Shown here: positions 13,051-26,377 of the stretch, piece by piece | Numbering within the stretch: the first letter of the stretch is position 1 | Layout: each line of letters begins with the position of its first letter | Assembly: GCA_039111635.1 (NCBI GenBank) | Contig: JBCAQO010000012.1 | Location: 1,723,128 to 1,787,127 of the forward strand | Length of the DNA stretch: 64,000 nt | Origin: Heterobasidion occidentale | Taxonomy: Eukaryota > Basidiomycota > Agaricomycetes > Russulales > Bondarzewiaceae | Direction: 5' to 3' | Position numbers and translations under genes: made by a program | Notes under the pieces: generated by a model | Seen by the model: only the letters and a program-made list of their open reading frames with translations | What the model was told of the DNA's origin: nothing | Databases searched by the model: none

Positions 13051-16000
13051 CTAGCCACGGATAAGAGAGGCTCGAGTCTTCGTGAGCGAATCGGCAATTC
13101 CCAAAAATGTCTCAGCCAGTTGAATCTACCCGGCAATTCGTCAGCAAATGGACGTGGACGGTAAAATGAAGCATACTGTATCTAGAGCATCCGTATAGGA
13201 GCAAGGAATGGCCTTTGCTGAAGACATCTGGTCCTGCGGAGCATCTTTATACACTTCCTGAGCGATCTGAACCATGCGACGTAGGCTGTAGGAGCTTTGA
13301 TCTTGTCCAAAAGATACGGCATGGAAAGATAAGGGTTTCCTTGACGGGTGTGCGTGAGGCCCTTAGATCTAAAGAGGCGGTGTATTGTACTGGAGTATTA
13401 GGCTTACCCTAATGTGACTGCCTTGCGGCAAATATCGTAAACTGTCGCGTCGCTGACCTCAGCTTCGCCATCGCTCAAGAAAACCAACACGGGAGCCCTA
13501 CGCACAATTTCAGCGACAAGAGTTCCAGAGCTGACAATTTCACCAACCTTTCAGGACTGAAGGAAGACTGCATTGCCTTTTGAGCATCTTTCAACGCAGC
13601 CTCAAAGTTGGTGTATAAACACTCTTCTTGTGTGAGTATAAGGTCGAGAAGTTGGTCGGGCGTGCTGGAGAAGTCATTTACGACTCGAGTCTGATTGAGA
13701 AGATCAATACACGAAATCTGTCAACGGCACTCTTCGAATGCTTACTCGTGATGACGTGCTGAAGGTAACCACGGAGTACGCATCACGCCGAGCTCCATTT
13801 GCAGACTGAACAACAGCTTGGCGCGCAGACCAGAAACCATACAGAGCGGAGAGAACAGCACCGTATCTGTTATTGGCTTTCTTAGAGATCATTTGGTACG
13901 ACGGAGTGTTGGGCAAGGGCCGACGATCTGGCTGCGTCATAGACCACGAACTTTGAAAGAAGTAGAATGAGCAAATGAATCATCCCTCCGGAATCAATCA
14001 TGAGGTTTACCTGTCAATCACGAAAATGCTGGGAATGTGAAGGGTTAACGATTGCGCATCTGCAGAGATCGTTCGAAAGACATACACATGGAAAGACTGC
14101 CGCAACACTACTGGATTTGCGCAATTGAAAGAGTGCCCATCGTGCGAAACATACCCGAGTGCACTATCCGGAGCTGTGTTCAGGGACAGAGGTGCATGGA
14201 AGATCTCCTTAGTGCAGAAAGACTGCGATCCCGTGGTCGCGTGTTCTGAGCCTGAAGAGACAATTTTATAGTTCAAGTTAAATAAAATAGAGGTTTACGC
14301 ACCCCCGCACATCGAATCACTTCATTTTTTTACCTATTAGAAAAATTAAAGTGAAGAGGCTGTGAAGACTGACCATCTTGCGAATTCCGCTTGTTCTTCA
14401 TGCGAGAAAGGGTCTGAGAAGTCTAGATTAGTACTGACATGGGACGGAAACTGAAAAAGAGAATTCGGTACCCTTGAAGCCTATGAGTGATGCTAGTTAA
14501 ATATCAGCTTGAACAATTTGAGACCTGGCCATACCGAGGCGTGCCCAGTGTAGACGATGAGATATCCAATCTTTCTCGCGATCTGGGGATGGGTGCATTC
14601 TCGAGGCAGTAATATGTTGCACTTCGGTGTCTCGGCAAGTCTCTCCCGCTGCGCTGCGACTGCAGAAGGTAGATTAAATACAGACCAAGAGATGGTTTAA
14701 ATGATGTACCAGAAATCAATGTGCGCGTGACGTCCCTGCGATGTACAAACCTACTGCTCGGTGAGTATCACATGGATTTGAGGTGTCAGATACTTTGAAA
14801 TCACCATATTGCATAGCATGGGAGCGCCATCATCGCCAGATCCAAACCTATGGCCATCCAATTCGACAGAATCATCAGGCGAATCAACCACCCATTTTGC
14901 TGCAGTCATTGACCCATGGCGTGTCTCGTGAAGGTTTTGAGAGTGTCCTATGGCTCCGGGTCAATTAGGCGCCGGCGGTCACAATGCTTTACTCACCAAT
15001 TGGTAGGGTACAAAAATATTCGCATTGACTGCACCTTTCCTCACAGAAATGGAAAGGCTTCTCGTCTGCATTGTGCTTGTGCACGCCTGTATGGGAGGTT
15101 GATCCAGGTAAGATGGGGATCGTGCAGGCAAGGCGACGCGAGACCTGTGTGTACTGCGTAGTGATTCAATAGGGGAACTACGCGTTAGATTTTCAGGCTT
15201 AACCAAACCTTGGTGAACTGAAAGCTTTCATGTACCCCGTTGAAATCAGCTACGATCTCAGAAGGCTGCGTTTCGATGTAGCAGATACCCGGGAGCTCGC
15301 AAAGATGTGGACACGTGTGATTTTGCCTATAGAAAGTGAGTGTGTTGTCGACACACTCATGGAATGAGAGCTAGCTACCCGCAGAGATGGGTCACGCCAC
15401 TCTCTAATCCATGGAAATGGTTAGGCGCACTACACGAACGACCACATCTACATATAAATAAGGCTCAGATCACACAACTATGCAATTATGCAAGTATAAA
15501 CTGGACACCCACAATTCGCATACGATAGGGCACGACTGTACTTTCTCGCAGGCATGGTCTTCATGTGGCACATCCCATGGCATTGTGCATAGGCCTCTGC
15601 ATGTATACAGTGAACCAGACGCGGTAGATGCATTCTGTAATGCACAAGGCTAGAGAAACTTTCAATTACTGTCCTCAATAATCACAGTATACTGATCTTA
15701 CCCTTCCACACAAATGCGTACGGGCAGAACACATGTGCATAGACTGTAAATGGTCTATCGGCTAGGGCATAGTTATGTTGATTAGCTGATCACCTCGTTC
15801 TACTGACCATTGTCACGCCTACCAGATTGCAACTATGCATACACCCGCGTTTCCCTTCTAGAGAACAGGGTTTTCCACACGAATGAGCGCTAATTTCACA
15901 CCTGTATAGAGATATTAATTTCAACGAATAATCATCCTCGGATCGCACGATACGGACATATGTCGGCCTGCGTGCCCAGCGCTGTACGAGGCGAGATGAG

Positions 16001-19000
16001 AGATCTTAGATAATTTACAATGGTGATAGGCCACTCACGGTAATCCACAATCTTTTGGCGCGGAATGCTCCTCAACGATCTCGCATTGGCGCCAGCACCT
16101 ATGTGATGTACCACATGCATGATCTAATGGATGATTCTTTGGTCGAATGCACAAGAGACTGCAATCTGCACATTCGATACCGCACACCTGCGCCGAAGCA
16201 GAGACGTCGAGATACGCGACATCTGCTGCACGATAAAGAAGCTGAATGTCATTATTATCCCGGAAACGCGTGGTATTGGCTATTATCCAGTCACGGACGT
16301 GCTGGATTCGGGCCTCGAGTAGCTCTGAGAGGCGATGCTTGAGTGCGTTGATCCAATCGGTTTCTGGGGAAGAAAATCGATCTGGAATGTGCTCTTGGCA
16401 TTCGTCTATCAAGGACTGCAAGATGGCCTCTCGAGATTGCCAATTCGATTCTTGGTCCACTGAGGGTCGGGAACAAAGAAGAGGACGCCAGAATCATGAC
16501 TCTTGATGGGAGTGTCTGAGTCAATATCCTTATAAATCTATCAGCCAGCCATCATTGAACTTGAGCAGCGTAGACAGCCACCCACCTTCAATGATTCGCA
16601 GTCGGGCTCTAGTGTCGACAAGCCGCGAGAGAGAGCTATCGGAAGCATTGATGTCAAAACACGCGTACGATGCGATGCTAGGTTCTCTACAGTTTCCCAG
16701 AGTCAATCATGGTTAAACGAAATTGGTTCCCCATATTAAGCACTCACGGTCTAAAGCACCCCAATCGTTGGCCTGCACATGTTGTTAGCGTAAAGAACAG
16801 ATATGATTTTTCAAAATCTAACCTTGAGCTTGGCCATCAACGTCTTAAGAGTGTGTAAGAAGACACCTGCGCTACTATGGGATACATGCTGTTGCTCGAG
16901 TTGCTTTTTAAGTTGCCCAAAGAGACTGTAGAAGCGGGGGCTGTTGATCACCGGCCTGTTTCTCGCTATCAACGACAGAGCACATCATGCAGAAACGGAA
17001 CTGACCATGGAACGATGTTGATTCTGCCACGGTGCAAGCGAGAGATGAAATTCTCTTCCTTTTCATCTTCGACAATCTTCTGAAATTTCAGACTGAATCT
17101 AAAGGTCAATAGCCACGCATGTCGTAAGTTGGTTTGCTTGGAGGTTGAATGATCTGTCACAAACTCGTTCACGATTTCTCGTGCATCAGAATCAACAACA
17201 TCGCGTATAATGATGCAGAGAGTTCCGTTGAAGATTCCTGGATTAGATGCCGGATCCAGGATAGAGGAAGATGATTGGAAGCTCTGAAACATAGTTGGGA
17301 AAAAGAAGCGACAAAAGCAGACCACGAACGCACTGTAAAGAGCCCGGCGATATCTCGGGAGAGAGCAAAATTGTTACGGAACAACACCTACAGGTAGTGA
17401 GCATCATCAGACTTCGTAATCATAGAGATTTCTTTCACCAGATTAGAGATTGCGGTGTTGAAGAGAACCTGAAGGAGCTCGTTTCAATTTTGTCAAGAAG
17501 GAGCACATAATATAGCACACCAGCAATGCGTCCTCTTGAGGGCTCCTTTCAATTGAGTGCACCCCTAGAATGCCCACAGATTAAGTATAATCATTACAGT
17601 TGAATGTGATACAATTTACCTTCGAAGTCGAGAGCTACAACGAGAGCACCGTGAGTCGGAGTCACAGACATCCACACACCTTCAGTCTAGTTCACATTAT
17701 ATATACATCACTCCTTGCATACAATTTAGAAGAAACTGACCGTTCGCATCGCTGACCCAGCAAATGATGTATCCACGAAATGATTCAAAGCATAGCTCTT
17801 TCCGACTGATTGTTCGCCTGAAACACATGGTGCGGTGGTGAGGCTCGGGGGTACGAATAGGGACAAAAAGAGACTGACCCATCGAGCTGACCACTCGAAC
17901 CGGCTACGACACCCATCAGCCTGTTAGCTTTCGGGTAGACATGAGATCATGATGGACTCTTGCCTTCGAGACCATATATGATTGAAACAATGACTCATAC
18001 CATCCTAGACTCAGCGAATCGACAATCTGTCCGACATCTGCACCGAGCAATTCTCGTTCGTACTCCGGACTCCATATCCCGTCCTTCAATGGGATAAATC
18101 TGTTCTGACGAGTGACAGCGAGATGCAGCGGAATCAGGCACAGTAGCTCGACGACCCATTCTCCAGCAGAGTAAAGGGAGACCGCCATGTCCTCACAAAC
18201 CGAATGTACATCGAGGGTGGCAGACACTTCGATATCTGAGAGCCAGGCGCCGGATGGTTTGTGAACGCGACTCTGCAGTGAGCCGACAAGTTTGTCATAG
18301 TATGCAGCAAAAGGAGCCGTGTGAGCGTGAGTCAAGAACGTGAGTGATCGCCTGCAGCGCCTAGAAAAACTGATGTTCTCCCTCTGGATAGCAGCTTGGA
18401 CAGGGAATCGGGTCCAAACGTCTAAGTGGCAGTCAAGTAGGCAATTGTTAGTAGTTTCCGACTGGTCATTTTCCGCGACACCATGCCCAAGCTGCTTGAA
18501 CTGAAACTCGCTAGATTTTCTTTGAATCTGTAAGACTACCGAATGGATGCTGCGCGAGGATTCTGACAAGCCAAGTAAGTGGACAGCAGAACGAGGACCT
18601 AAGCTTGTGACACCGAATGACGCATGTCTAGGCATCGACGAAAGAAGGATACGAATGCCGTCCTGATTGGAACCGAAAGAAGACCAGTGATAGGCTGCCA
18701 AGGTAGACGTTTCGTCGCCGGTAGTCACCGCAAGAAGGCAGGACCCATCGGGCGTTGAAAAATGGCTGGCTGCTGCGGGATCCAATTGCAAACTTGCAGG
18801 TCTATTTCTCGGTCAGAACAAACCTTCACGAACAGAAAATCAGCAGTGCAAAAGCCTACCGGAATTGCTCTGTAATCAAAGAAAAAACACGTGCCCGTCC
18901 AGAGCGCTCGATGAGACAGAGCTCTTCGGTTCCAGCAATAAAAAGAAGTGAGCGCAGATTTGGCATCCCTTCGTACCATCGCAGAAGCTGGATTGGAGAG

Positions 19001-22000
19001 CCACGAGCACTCAGCAAAGTGAATTGTTCGTCGAACACAAATATTTGAACTTGCAACTGAGCTTCGTGACTCTGTGGAAGAGCGAATATGAATAATAGAG
19101 TATGCTCAAAATTATGATTTTATCATTTACCGGTGTCGCACCGCATAGGGCCAATAGCCGCCTCCCTTCGTCAAATGCCATAACAAAATCCTTGGACAGC
19201 TTAGAGAAATATATCTTCTTCTTGGTCTGATCGCGAGTAATCGCCCTATTGAGGTTCACGAGATCCTCGACGTAGAAGGAACAGTAATCTTCGCAGTCCA
19301 CCGCAACGAGATATAAGTTACTTCCGATCCTTTGGATGTGCCTGTTCTGGTCTGTGAGTGATACAGAGACGATTGAAAATAAAAACCGCAAACCTGAGTT
19401 TCTGATTCAACGGCAACGAAAACACCTGCGCATAATGGCCTTGTACACGAGGGATAGGAATGTGATTGGCATCAAGGCGTAATGATTGCTCGTCCGCTTG
19501 AGTGAGACTGAAAGGAAACACCTTGTACTGGATTCGGGGTATTTCTTGAATGACGCGCCAACCACAGACTCTCACGCTTTGTGCTACATATCGTGTCAAT
19601 TGACATGATATTCAGAATAATCATGCAACCTGCGGAAAGACACACCATAGGAATGCTTCTGCATCTCCATCGATTCCAAATGGAATACAGTCGAGCTACT
19701 AGGACGGGAATATGAGCGCAGAGTGATCCGAAGTACCGCTATAAATACCTTGTTGGGTCGCTCGCAAGCTCGGCTTGGACATCCTCGATGAATCTGGTCT
19801 GAAACCTAGAGAGGTCTTTCCCATGACGTGAAGTGATTGGAGCGAGCGCATCGTCAAGACGCGAGCTCGCTAGAGAGCGCGCGGCATCTTTAGCGGCCTT
19901 GCCGATCAGTTCTTCCATAATTCGAGCGATGTCATCTCGCACTACCGCTAACGTCGGGATGCTTTGTTCCTCGCCTGAGAGCCACTCTAGGAAGGTCGTG
20001 TCGCTCATAGCCTGGGCTTTGGCTTTTGCAACCGCAATCTGGTCTGTCTGCCAGCCCAAAGCAGATTTCCACCAGGAGAGCTGGATTCCTCTCTCTCGCA
20101 GAACGGGAGCGTCGTCTCCATAATCGAGAATATCTCGGATGATCCGCATCTCGTCTTTTTTTCCAAGATGCGCTTCTGCGAGGATATTCCTTGCTAGGAC
20201 GCTGCGATACTTTAACCTTTCAACTTGCCTGGATTTCGAAAGCTTCAGATGGGACACTGTAATCGCCTGCATATTCTTAACCAGCCAGTCTTCAAACACG
20301 TTAGCGTGGTGCGACTTGATGCTTAAAAGGCGGCCTACCAGCAACTAAAGCATCGTGAGCTCGGGTAGGGTTCTCAGCGATGGCTAATGGGATGACTCTG
20401 GCAAAATGAAATTAACAAGGTAACTACATCTCGAGTATTTGTTAAAAAAGGAAGCTTACGGATACGTGTGCAACACCTCCCTTTGCAACGCTACGGTGAT
20501 AGCGGAGAGGCAACCTTCCTCATAGGCCCCCAGGCCCTCGTGAACCTTCCTGCGTTCTTCGGTCGCAGCACGCCTTTGAGCTTCCTTCAGTTCTCGACGG
20601 CGGCGCTCAAACTGTCCGCAGATTGCCGGAAACCTCTGTCGCAAGCCATTGTCAAGTAGAAACGAGAGAGTCTCTTCGTCCAATGAGCTTGGGAGGTGGA
20701 TTGAAGAAGTGCGGTCCCTACAGATGAATGAATTTTAGTGTCAAGACACATACGACGTATACCAAAGATAACGAACGTTATGAAAGCCGTCAAACGCATT
20801 GCATACATAGCCTCGTTCAAGTACCCTTTACGTACTTTTGCCGAGACATAAGTCGACGTGATGAAACCGCACGACGTCTCCCCAGCCATTACTAAAGCCC
20901 CAAGCTTGTGGTCCGCAAGAGAAGCAGGAAGCATGGAGTCGTTTGAAGGGGTAACGTCCGTCAGAAAGACCTTGTGAAATCCAGTAAGTGATTACGAAGC
21001 CGAAGAAAACCAAAGGGTGAAAAACCTTGAATCCATCCCTAGATGTAACGCTCTCCGTCTCATCGCGAGTCTGAGCAACTTGGAATGCGAACATTCGACC
21101 GTGATCACCATCGAGCTCATCGTCTCCCGCATCTAGCGATGAGTCTTGAGCTTTCCAGTTGAAAGATTTGGATTGCTCTGGTGATATGACTGCTATCGTC
21201 TGGTCTACGAGCTTCGACATGTATCTAGGAATGAGGTTAGACAAAATATTCAGCGGCCTCGGAAAAATCTACCTCATGAACGTGGCACGATTCTTCGCGA
21301 CGGAAGAAGTGGTACCATCCTCCCAAGTGGTCGCTTCAGGCCAGTATACGATGAACGCCTTGACTTCGTGGTTGACAAGTGCAGAAACAGGTCGGACAAC
21401 AAAGTACAAGCCGGAGCGGAGATCAGCGTTCTTGGAACCGGACTGATCATTATTGGATCGAAGGAGTAGATCGGCTCTACGGAAGAAAAACGAAAGTTCC
21501 TCGCGTGTGTAGATCACCTCAGGATAATACCGGCTCACCCTTGCTCGTTGATAGCACCGGCACTGACAAGTAGCTTGACGATTTCTGGCCTACTCCCGTA
21601 GACGCCAACAGGCTTGATGCTCGTCTGTCAAAATAGCATGAACCATTCCAGTTACTCGATAGAAGATTGAATTGACCCACGACATCGAGAGCCTTGAAGT
21701 CAATCTTAGTCATCGACGTGTAGGCTCCCAGTCGCAGTGCATTGATAAGCTGGCCAAGAGAATGTTGAGGGATGACGATTTTGTCAACTGCATCAATGTC
21801 GGTAGATGAATTGGTCGAACTTGGTATTCGAACTTACCCAAGCCGCCGCTTCCTTGTTCCAGAATAAGATCCAAGAGTCTATACATTCCCGGAATTTGAT
21901 TGAGGAGATCCGACTCATCACCATGTAAGCCATCAGTGGGCAAAGAGGAGAAATCGTGTTCGGAATTAGGTCGTACTAATGACGCTCCGTTGATTGAAGT

Positions 22001-22622
22001 AGAGTCGTATTCCTCACGAAGCGGGGATCGCAGCTAGAGTATACCTGTTATAAGCTTCCCGAGCGCGACAGGGATCCAATTTCTGGCACGCACTGTATTG
22101 TTGTCGGAAACGACCACCTCTTCCGTGTTTGATCTGATTGAGGGCAGAAAATCTCGGTTGGACAATGAAACATTGGTTGTCTAGAGAATCATATGTTGTA
22201 AGCGACGGACGATAATACAACTAGGACGGAAAAGGGAACCAGAGAGTCCTGCCAGGCTGACGTGCTCTGGATAAGAGGGGAGGCAAGTGGCGTAGCCTCG
22301 ACGGAGTAGAATTCGTCAAAGGTGGCGGCATCGTCGACACCATCATAATCAAGGACATCGACGGCCGTATCAGCGGGAGTCATAACGTGGGCTTCATCGT
22401 CAGAATCTGTGGATTTATAACATGGTTCAGCTCGTATATCGCTAGAAACGATAACAGAAATGAACCATATGTGTTTTCCACCGAAAGTACGGTATCGTCA
22501 GAATCTTCAAGAACGCGGAAATCGAAATTGAGGGTGCCTCGGAGCTTTGTCGTTTTCCTGTGGCTCCCGGCAAGTGCACGGTCGTCGTTTGAGCTAGTAG
22601 CTTGTGCGCGCAGTATATCCAT
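13051..22622 (-). CDS. Giant propeller / GB1-VLIG-type GTPase / Cys-rich / vWFA protein, right copy
   Basis: This is a large intron-rich gene whose domains read in order on the minus strand. An acidic N terminus comes first (MDILRAQATSSNDD). Helical segments follow at about 21,240-19,740. A region of repeated beta-propeller-like strands lies at about 19,600-17,930. The G domain has P-loop GEQSVGKS at 17,795-17,818, then TEGVW (switch I), DFEG (G3) and IIIRDV near 17,200-17,220 (G4 of the RD type seen in GB1/RHD3 proteins). Cys/His-rich segments follow, including HLCELPGICYIETQP and FHFCEERCSQCEYFC. Next comes HETRHGSM, then a vWFA domain with MIDAS residues in FVIDSSWSM, VVTFST and VFLSDGEAEVSD. 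It ends in QLAETFLGIADSL and RASLIRG before TAG at 13,051. It should bind GTP and a metal ion. A defence-like role is inferred only from animal relatives of the G domain. Exon joins are approximate. Confidence 0.8.
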
Positions 22623-24005
22623 GAGTAGGTGTTAGGACGCAAGAAAGGCAGAGGGTGGGTTTGGGGTACAGAAAGTGCGAGGCCGCTACAAGGGCTGTTC
22701 TTTATAAGTCCAACGGGATCTATTTGAGAAGACGAAGCCAAGCGATAAACAATTTCTAGGTTACAAGCCCTCAACCACGGCCTCATGTAGCCCAGAGTTG
22801 ACCAAAGCATCGCGTGTTGACCACATTGTCTCTATGAATACTTTGTATGTGATGTCGAAGGAGCAGAAACTTTGCCGCGGAACGCGATGCGCAAGGGCAT
22901 AAGGACCGCTCATTTCGGGCGTCGCCGCCCATTCGAATTCCTACCCCAAAATTTCAAAGAGCGCTACAACGATGTTTTCCTCTACCGTTTCCACCTGATG
23001 TTTACTGCCCAAAACCACTCTCATGGTCATCGAGAATAGTCTGGCGGCGTCGTCAAGGTTCAGCAATTCATCTCTTCTGCCCCTGCCTGCATCAATCTAA
23101 TCTACAATACTAATCTCAATAATAGGAGAACGTCAGCGAAAGCCTGACCTGTCAGAGCGTAGACTCCGCCACAATTCTAATCTTTTCTCAGCATGCATCA
23201 ACCCGCAGTGAAATGCCAACATGGCACAGAGCCTAAATATATGCAATCGGGTTCTCTGAAAGGTGTAGGGAGAAGATGGCCTGTAATGAAATCTGGGCCC
23301 ATCGTTTCCTTATCTCCCTCCTGCCTTCGCGGTCTGCTAAGAGTTCTGCATGATGTTCAGTCCGTCTGCTCCTCCTAGTCACAGCTACGTTTGAATGGAT
23401 TTGATCTGATTCATCGAACTCACGAAACCATCACATATCTGCCCCAAAACGCCGAGGTTCAAGCCCATAAGTAGGTGAGTGCAGAGCGGTCGTTCTAACG
23501 ACGGATGCAGATATGAAATTAGCAGGCTTGAAATATTTTTTTAGGTGTAGAGCAACGAACCGCCGGGCAAAGAGACGGAACCTCAATGCAGTCAGATGCA
23601 GCCCCTGTATCAGGGCATCTATACGTGGGCTAGCTTGGCCTTGGCCTACGTAGAGACCTATCCTGACACCGTGACAGGGACAGTCGGCTTCGGCAATGAG
23701 CCTTAGAAGAGGCGCACTGTAGTCCGTGTACCACGAGCATGTGAACTCAATGATGAACTTGATGTTCTGTACTGATATGTACCTCGACACGCTCTAATTG
23801 TATGGTCACAAGACTCTTAGACCCTCCCAGACACACCCTTCTATGCCTTACCGAGCGCGCATGATGATGGCGGGCCGATTCGCCTAACTTGAGGAGGCTT
23901 CTCTCATTTCTCTTTGCGCCCGTCTCTTATAAACCGCTCATACCCCGCATATGCGGCCTTGCGCCTCTGCCTCCTTCCTGCTTGGCCGCTCACCCTTTGC
24001 TTATC
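22623..24005. other. Divergent upstream region between GTPase and transporter, right unit
   Basis: About 1.4 kb lies between divergent genes, with no convincing frame. About 23,600-24,005 matches 8,820-9,214 of the left unit with scattered substitutions and small indels, so promoter elements may be retained there. A TATAAA lies at 23,928-23,933. Confidence 0.55.
23928..23933 (+). promoter_or_regulatory. TATA box upstream of transporter, right copy
   Basis: TATAAA lies 78 bases before the likely ATG at 24,006. Sequence and spacing match the left copy at 9,137. Confidence 0.5.
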
Positions 24006-26190
24006 ATGGGCGTAGGTGACATCTCCTTTCCACTTAATCCCGACATCCTGCTTATTGACAGCCTTTCGGTTTTGTGCTGTAGTACAGCGCTAGAATTGCC
24101 GCCAACCCAGTACGACTCGACGATACCTTTATTAGACGCTCACTAATGAAATTTTCATCCAGTATGTGGTCGGCTCTTTTGCGTGTATAGGCGGTGGCCT
24201 TTTTGGGTTGGACATCTCGTCCATGTCTGGTGTGCTCAACGTGAGTGATATTGGTTAGGTTAAGTCAGCAGTAAGATTGGTTCCTTATCATTGCATATTG
24301 AGCCTTCAGAACGATGCCTACCTGAAGACTTTCAGCTCAGTACGTGTCATTTAGCCTTGAAAATCGCGTTGTCTGCTTACCTTGGGTCAATGAAGCCCGG
24401 TCCTAATGCTCAAGGTGCAATCGTTGCCGCCATGCCTGCGGGTTCGTTTGTAGGCGCGCTTGCCGTCAGTGCTCTTGCCGATAAATTCGGCCGCAAAGAG
24501 ACTGTAATCCTTTCTGGTATCATCTGGGTTATCGGCTCTATTTTGCAATGCGCTTCAATCGTAAGCATCTTCTACTCTGAGAGCTTTCCGTTGCATGACA
24601 TGTGGTATTCCCCCAACAGAACCGTGGTATGCTAGTCGTTGGTCGTATCATATCTGGTATCTCTGTCGGCCTTGCGTCCGCTGTTGTCCCTGTCTATCAG
24701 TCAGAGATTACGGCTCCTCATATTCGGGGACGTCTCGTCGCCATGCAGCAATGGTCCATCACTTGGGGCATCCTCATTCAATACTTCATCCAGTTCGGCT
24801 GTTCCTATATCAACGGAGTAGCCTCGTTCCGAATCCCGTGGGGTCTCCAAATGATACCAGCCATCATTCTCTCTACGGGCATGCTGGCGTTCCCCGAATC
24901 TCCACGATGGCTCGTTGATCATAACAGGTTTGTCTTCTCATTGAATTGGTACCTGACGAGTACTGGGCACTGACAAAATGGCACAGGGAGGATGAAGCAC
25001 TCCAGATCCTCGCAGATCTTCATGGTGGAGGTGATCCTAACAATGCACTCGTGCAGCTTGAGTTTGAGGAGATCAAACACCAGGTCTACTTTGAGCGTAC
25101 CGAGGGCGCCAAGTCTTACTTGGATCTTTTCAAGCCTGGAATTTTCCGTCGCGTCGGGCTCGGCGCATCGCTCCAGATGTGGTCTCAGCTATCTGGCATG
25201 AACATCATGATGTGTGTCCTTTTCATTTTCTGCGTTTTCGTTGATGCTGACTATGTTCCTATAGGTACTATATCGTCTATGTGTTCCAAGGCGCTGGTCT
25301 AACAGGTCGCCGTGGGAACCTGATCGCCGATTCTGTTCAATATGTTCTAAATGTTGCCTTCACTGGTTCGTCCTCTTAGTCTGTGCTCCGTTGCTTGTAG
25401 TATTGACACGCTTGATAGTACCCGCCATTCTCTACATTGATCGCTGGGGTCGCCGCCCTATGCTTCTTGCTGGCACACTGTTCATGGGATTCTGGCTGAT
25501 GCTCGTCGGCGGTCTGCAAGGTAGATACGGGCACTGGGGTACGGTCGGCACCGATCGTGTTTGGATCATCGATGGACACAACGGTGTCACGAAGGGTATC
25601 ATTGTCTGCTCTTACTTCTTTGTGTGCAGGTGAGCAACAATCTCTCTTGGTATTTCTGGTTTTGAAATCGCGCTCCTAGCTTTGCAATCACTATGGGTCC
25701 AGGTACGTCGCACCACCGTCTCGTGTGGTTGTTTTTTCAATTTTTTTTTCTACGCTAGTGTCTTGGACTTACCCGGCTGAAATATTCCCAATGCGTGTGC
25801 GTGCGAAGGCTGTCTCGTTATCCACTGCGGCCAACTGGCTGTTCAACTTTGCGCTCGCATGGGCAGTCCCACCCGGGTTAAGCTCCATCGCATACAAGAC
25901 GTACTTCATCTTTGGTACCTTCAACTTTGCAGCCTTCATCCATATCTTGTTCTGCTTCCCCGAGACGGCAGGCCGGACACTGGAGGAGATCGAGGCCGTT
26001 TTCGAACAAGGCCATATCTTCACTGCGTGGAAGGTCAAGAAGGATGTGGGGAGGAAGACGCTCGAGGATGTCATTTCTCATCACAAAGATGTAGTGGTTC
26101 GTACACTTTGATTTAATGAGGCACCTCTTACTGATACTGAGTTATATATAGCACGATGATGCAGACGAGAAATTGTTTAAGATTGTATAA
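24006..26190 (+). CDS. MFS sugar (hexose-type) transporter, right copy, intact
   Basis: This is a predicted plasma-membrane proton/sugar symporter of the fungal sugar transporter family with twelve membrane helices. Visible motifs are FACIGGGLFGLDISSMSGVL (helix 1), QGAIVAAMPAGSFVGAL, ADKFGRKE, PVYQSEITAPHIRGRLVAM, FPESPRWLVDH, FRRVGLGASLQMWSQLSGMN (helix 7 QQLSG-like region), DRWGRRPMLLAG, VSWTYPAEIFPMRVRAKA and FCFPETAGRTLEEIE. Splicing is supported by conserved positions in both copies; one intron sits between FSS and PGPNAQG. The last exon reads HDDADEKLFKIV and ends at TAA 26,188-26,190. The start is uncertain, because the ATG at 24,006 matches the other copy but no clean in-frame donor joins it to the exon at 24,163. 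It sits divergent to the GTPase gene. The substrate cannot be told from sequence. Confidence 0.88.
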
Positions 26191-26377
26191 CCCCGTTTAT
26201 TCGCTTCATTTTTTGTTGAGTTTCGAGATCGAATACTGTGTATGCCCCTTGCTCATTACTTTCTTGCTGTTCCTGCGTTTCATCACTGGTAGTATTCGGG
26301 CTCATGAAGTAAGCAACTTTCTCATCGTCTCAGTAACTGGTGGAAGATACCAAGACAGCGAACCAATGCGTGCAGTG

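Noticed and set aside
11603..13053. This region as the C-terminal end of the right GTPase gene
   Set aside because: The vWFA reading ends naturally at RASLIRG with TAG at 13,051-13,053, and the matching region at 26,378-27,705 has its own ATG. It is therefore treated as a separate gene.
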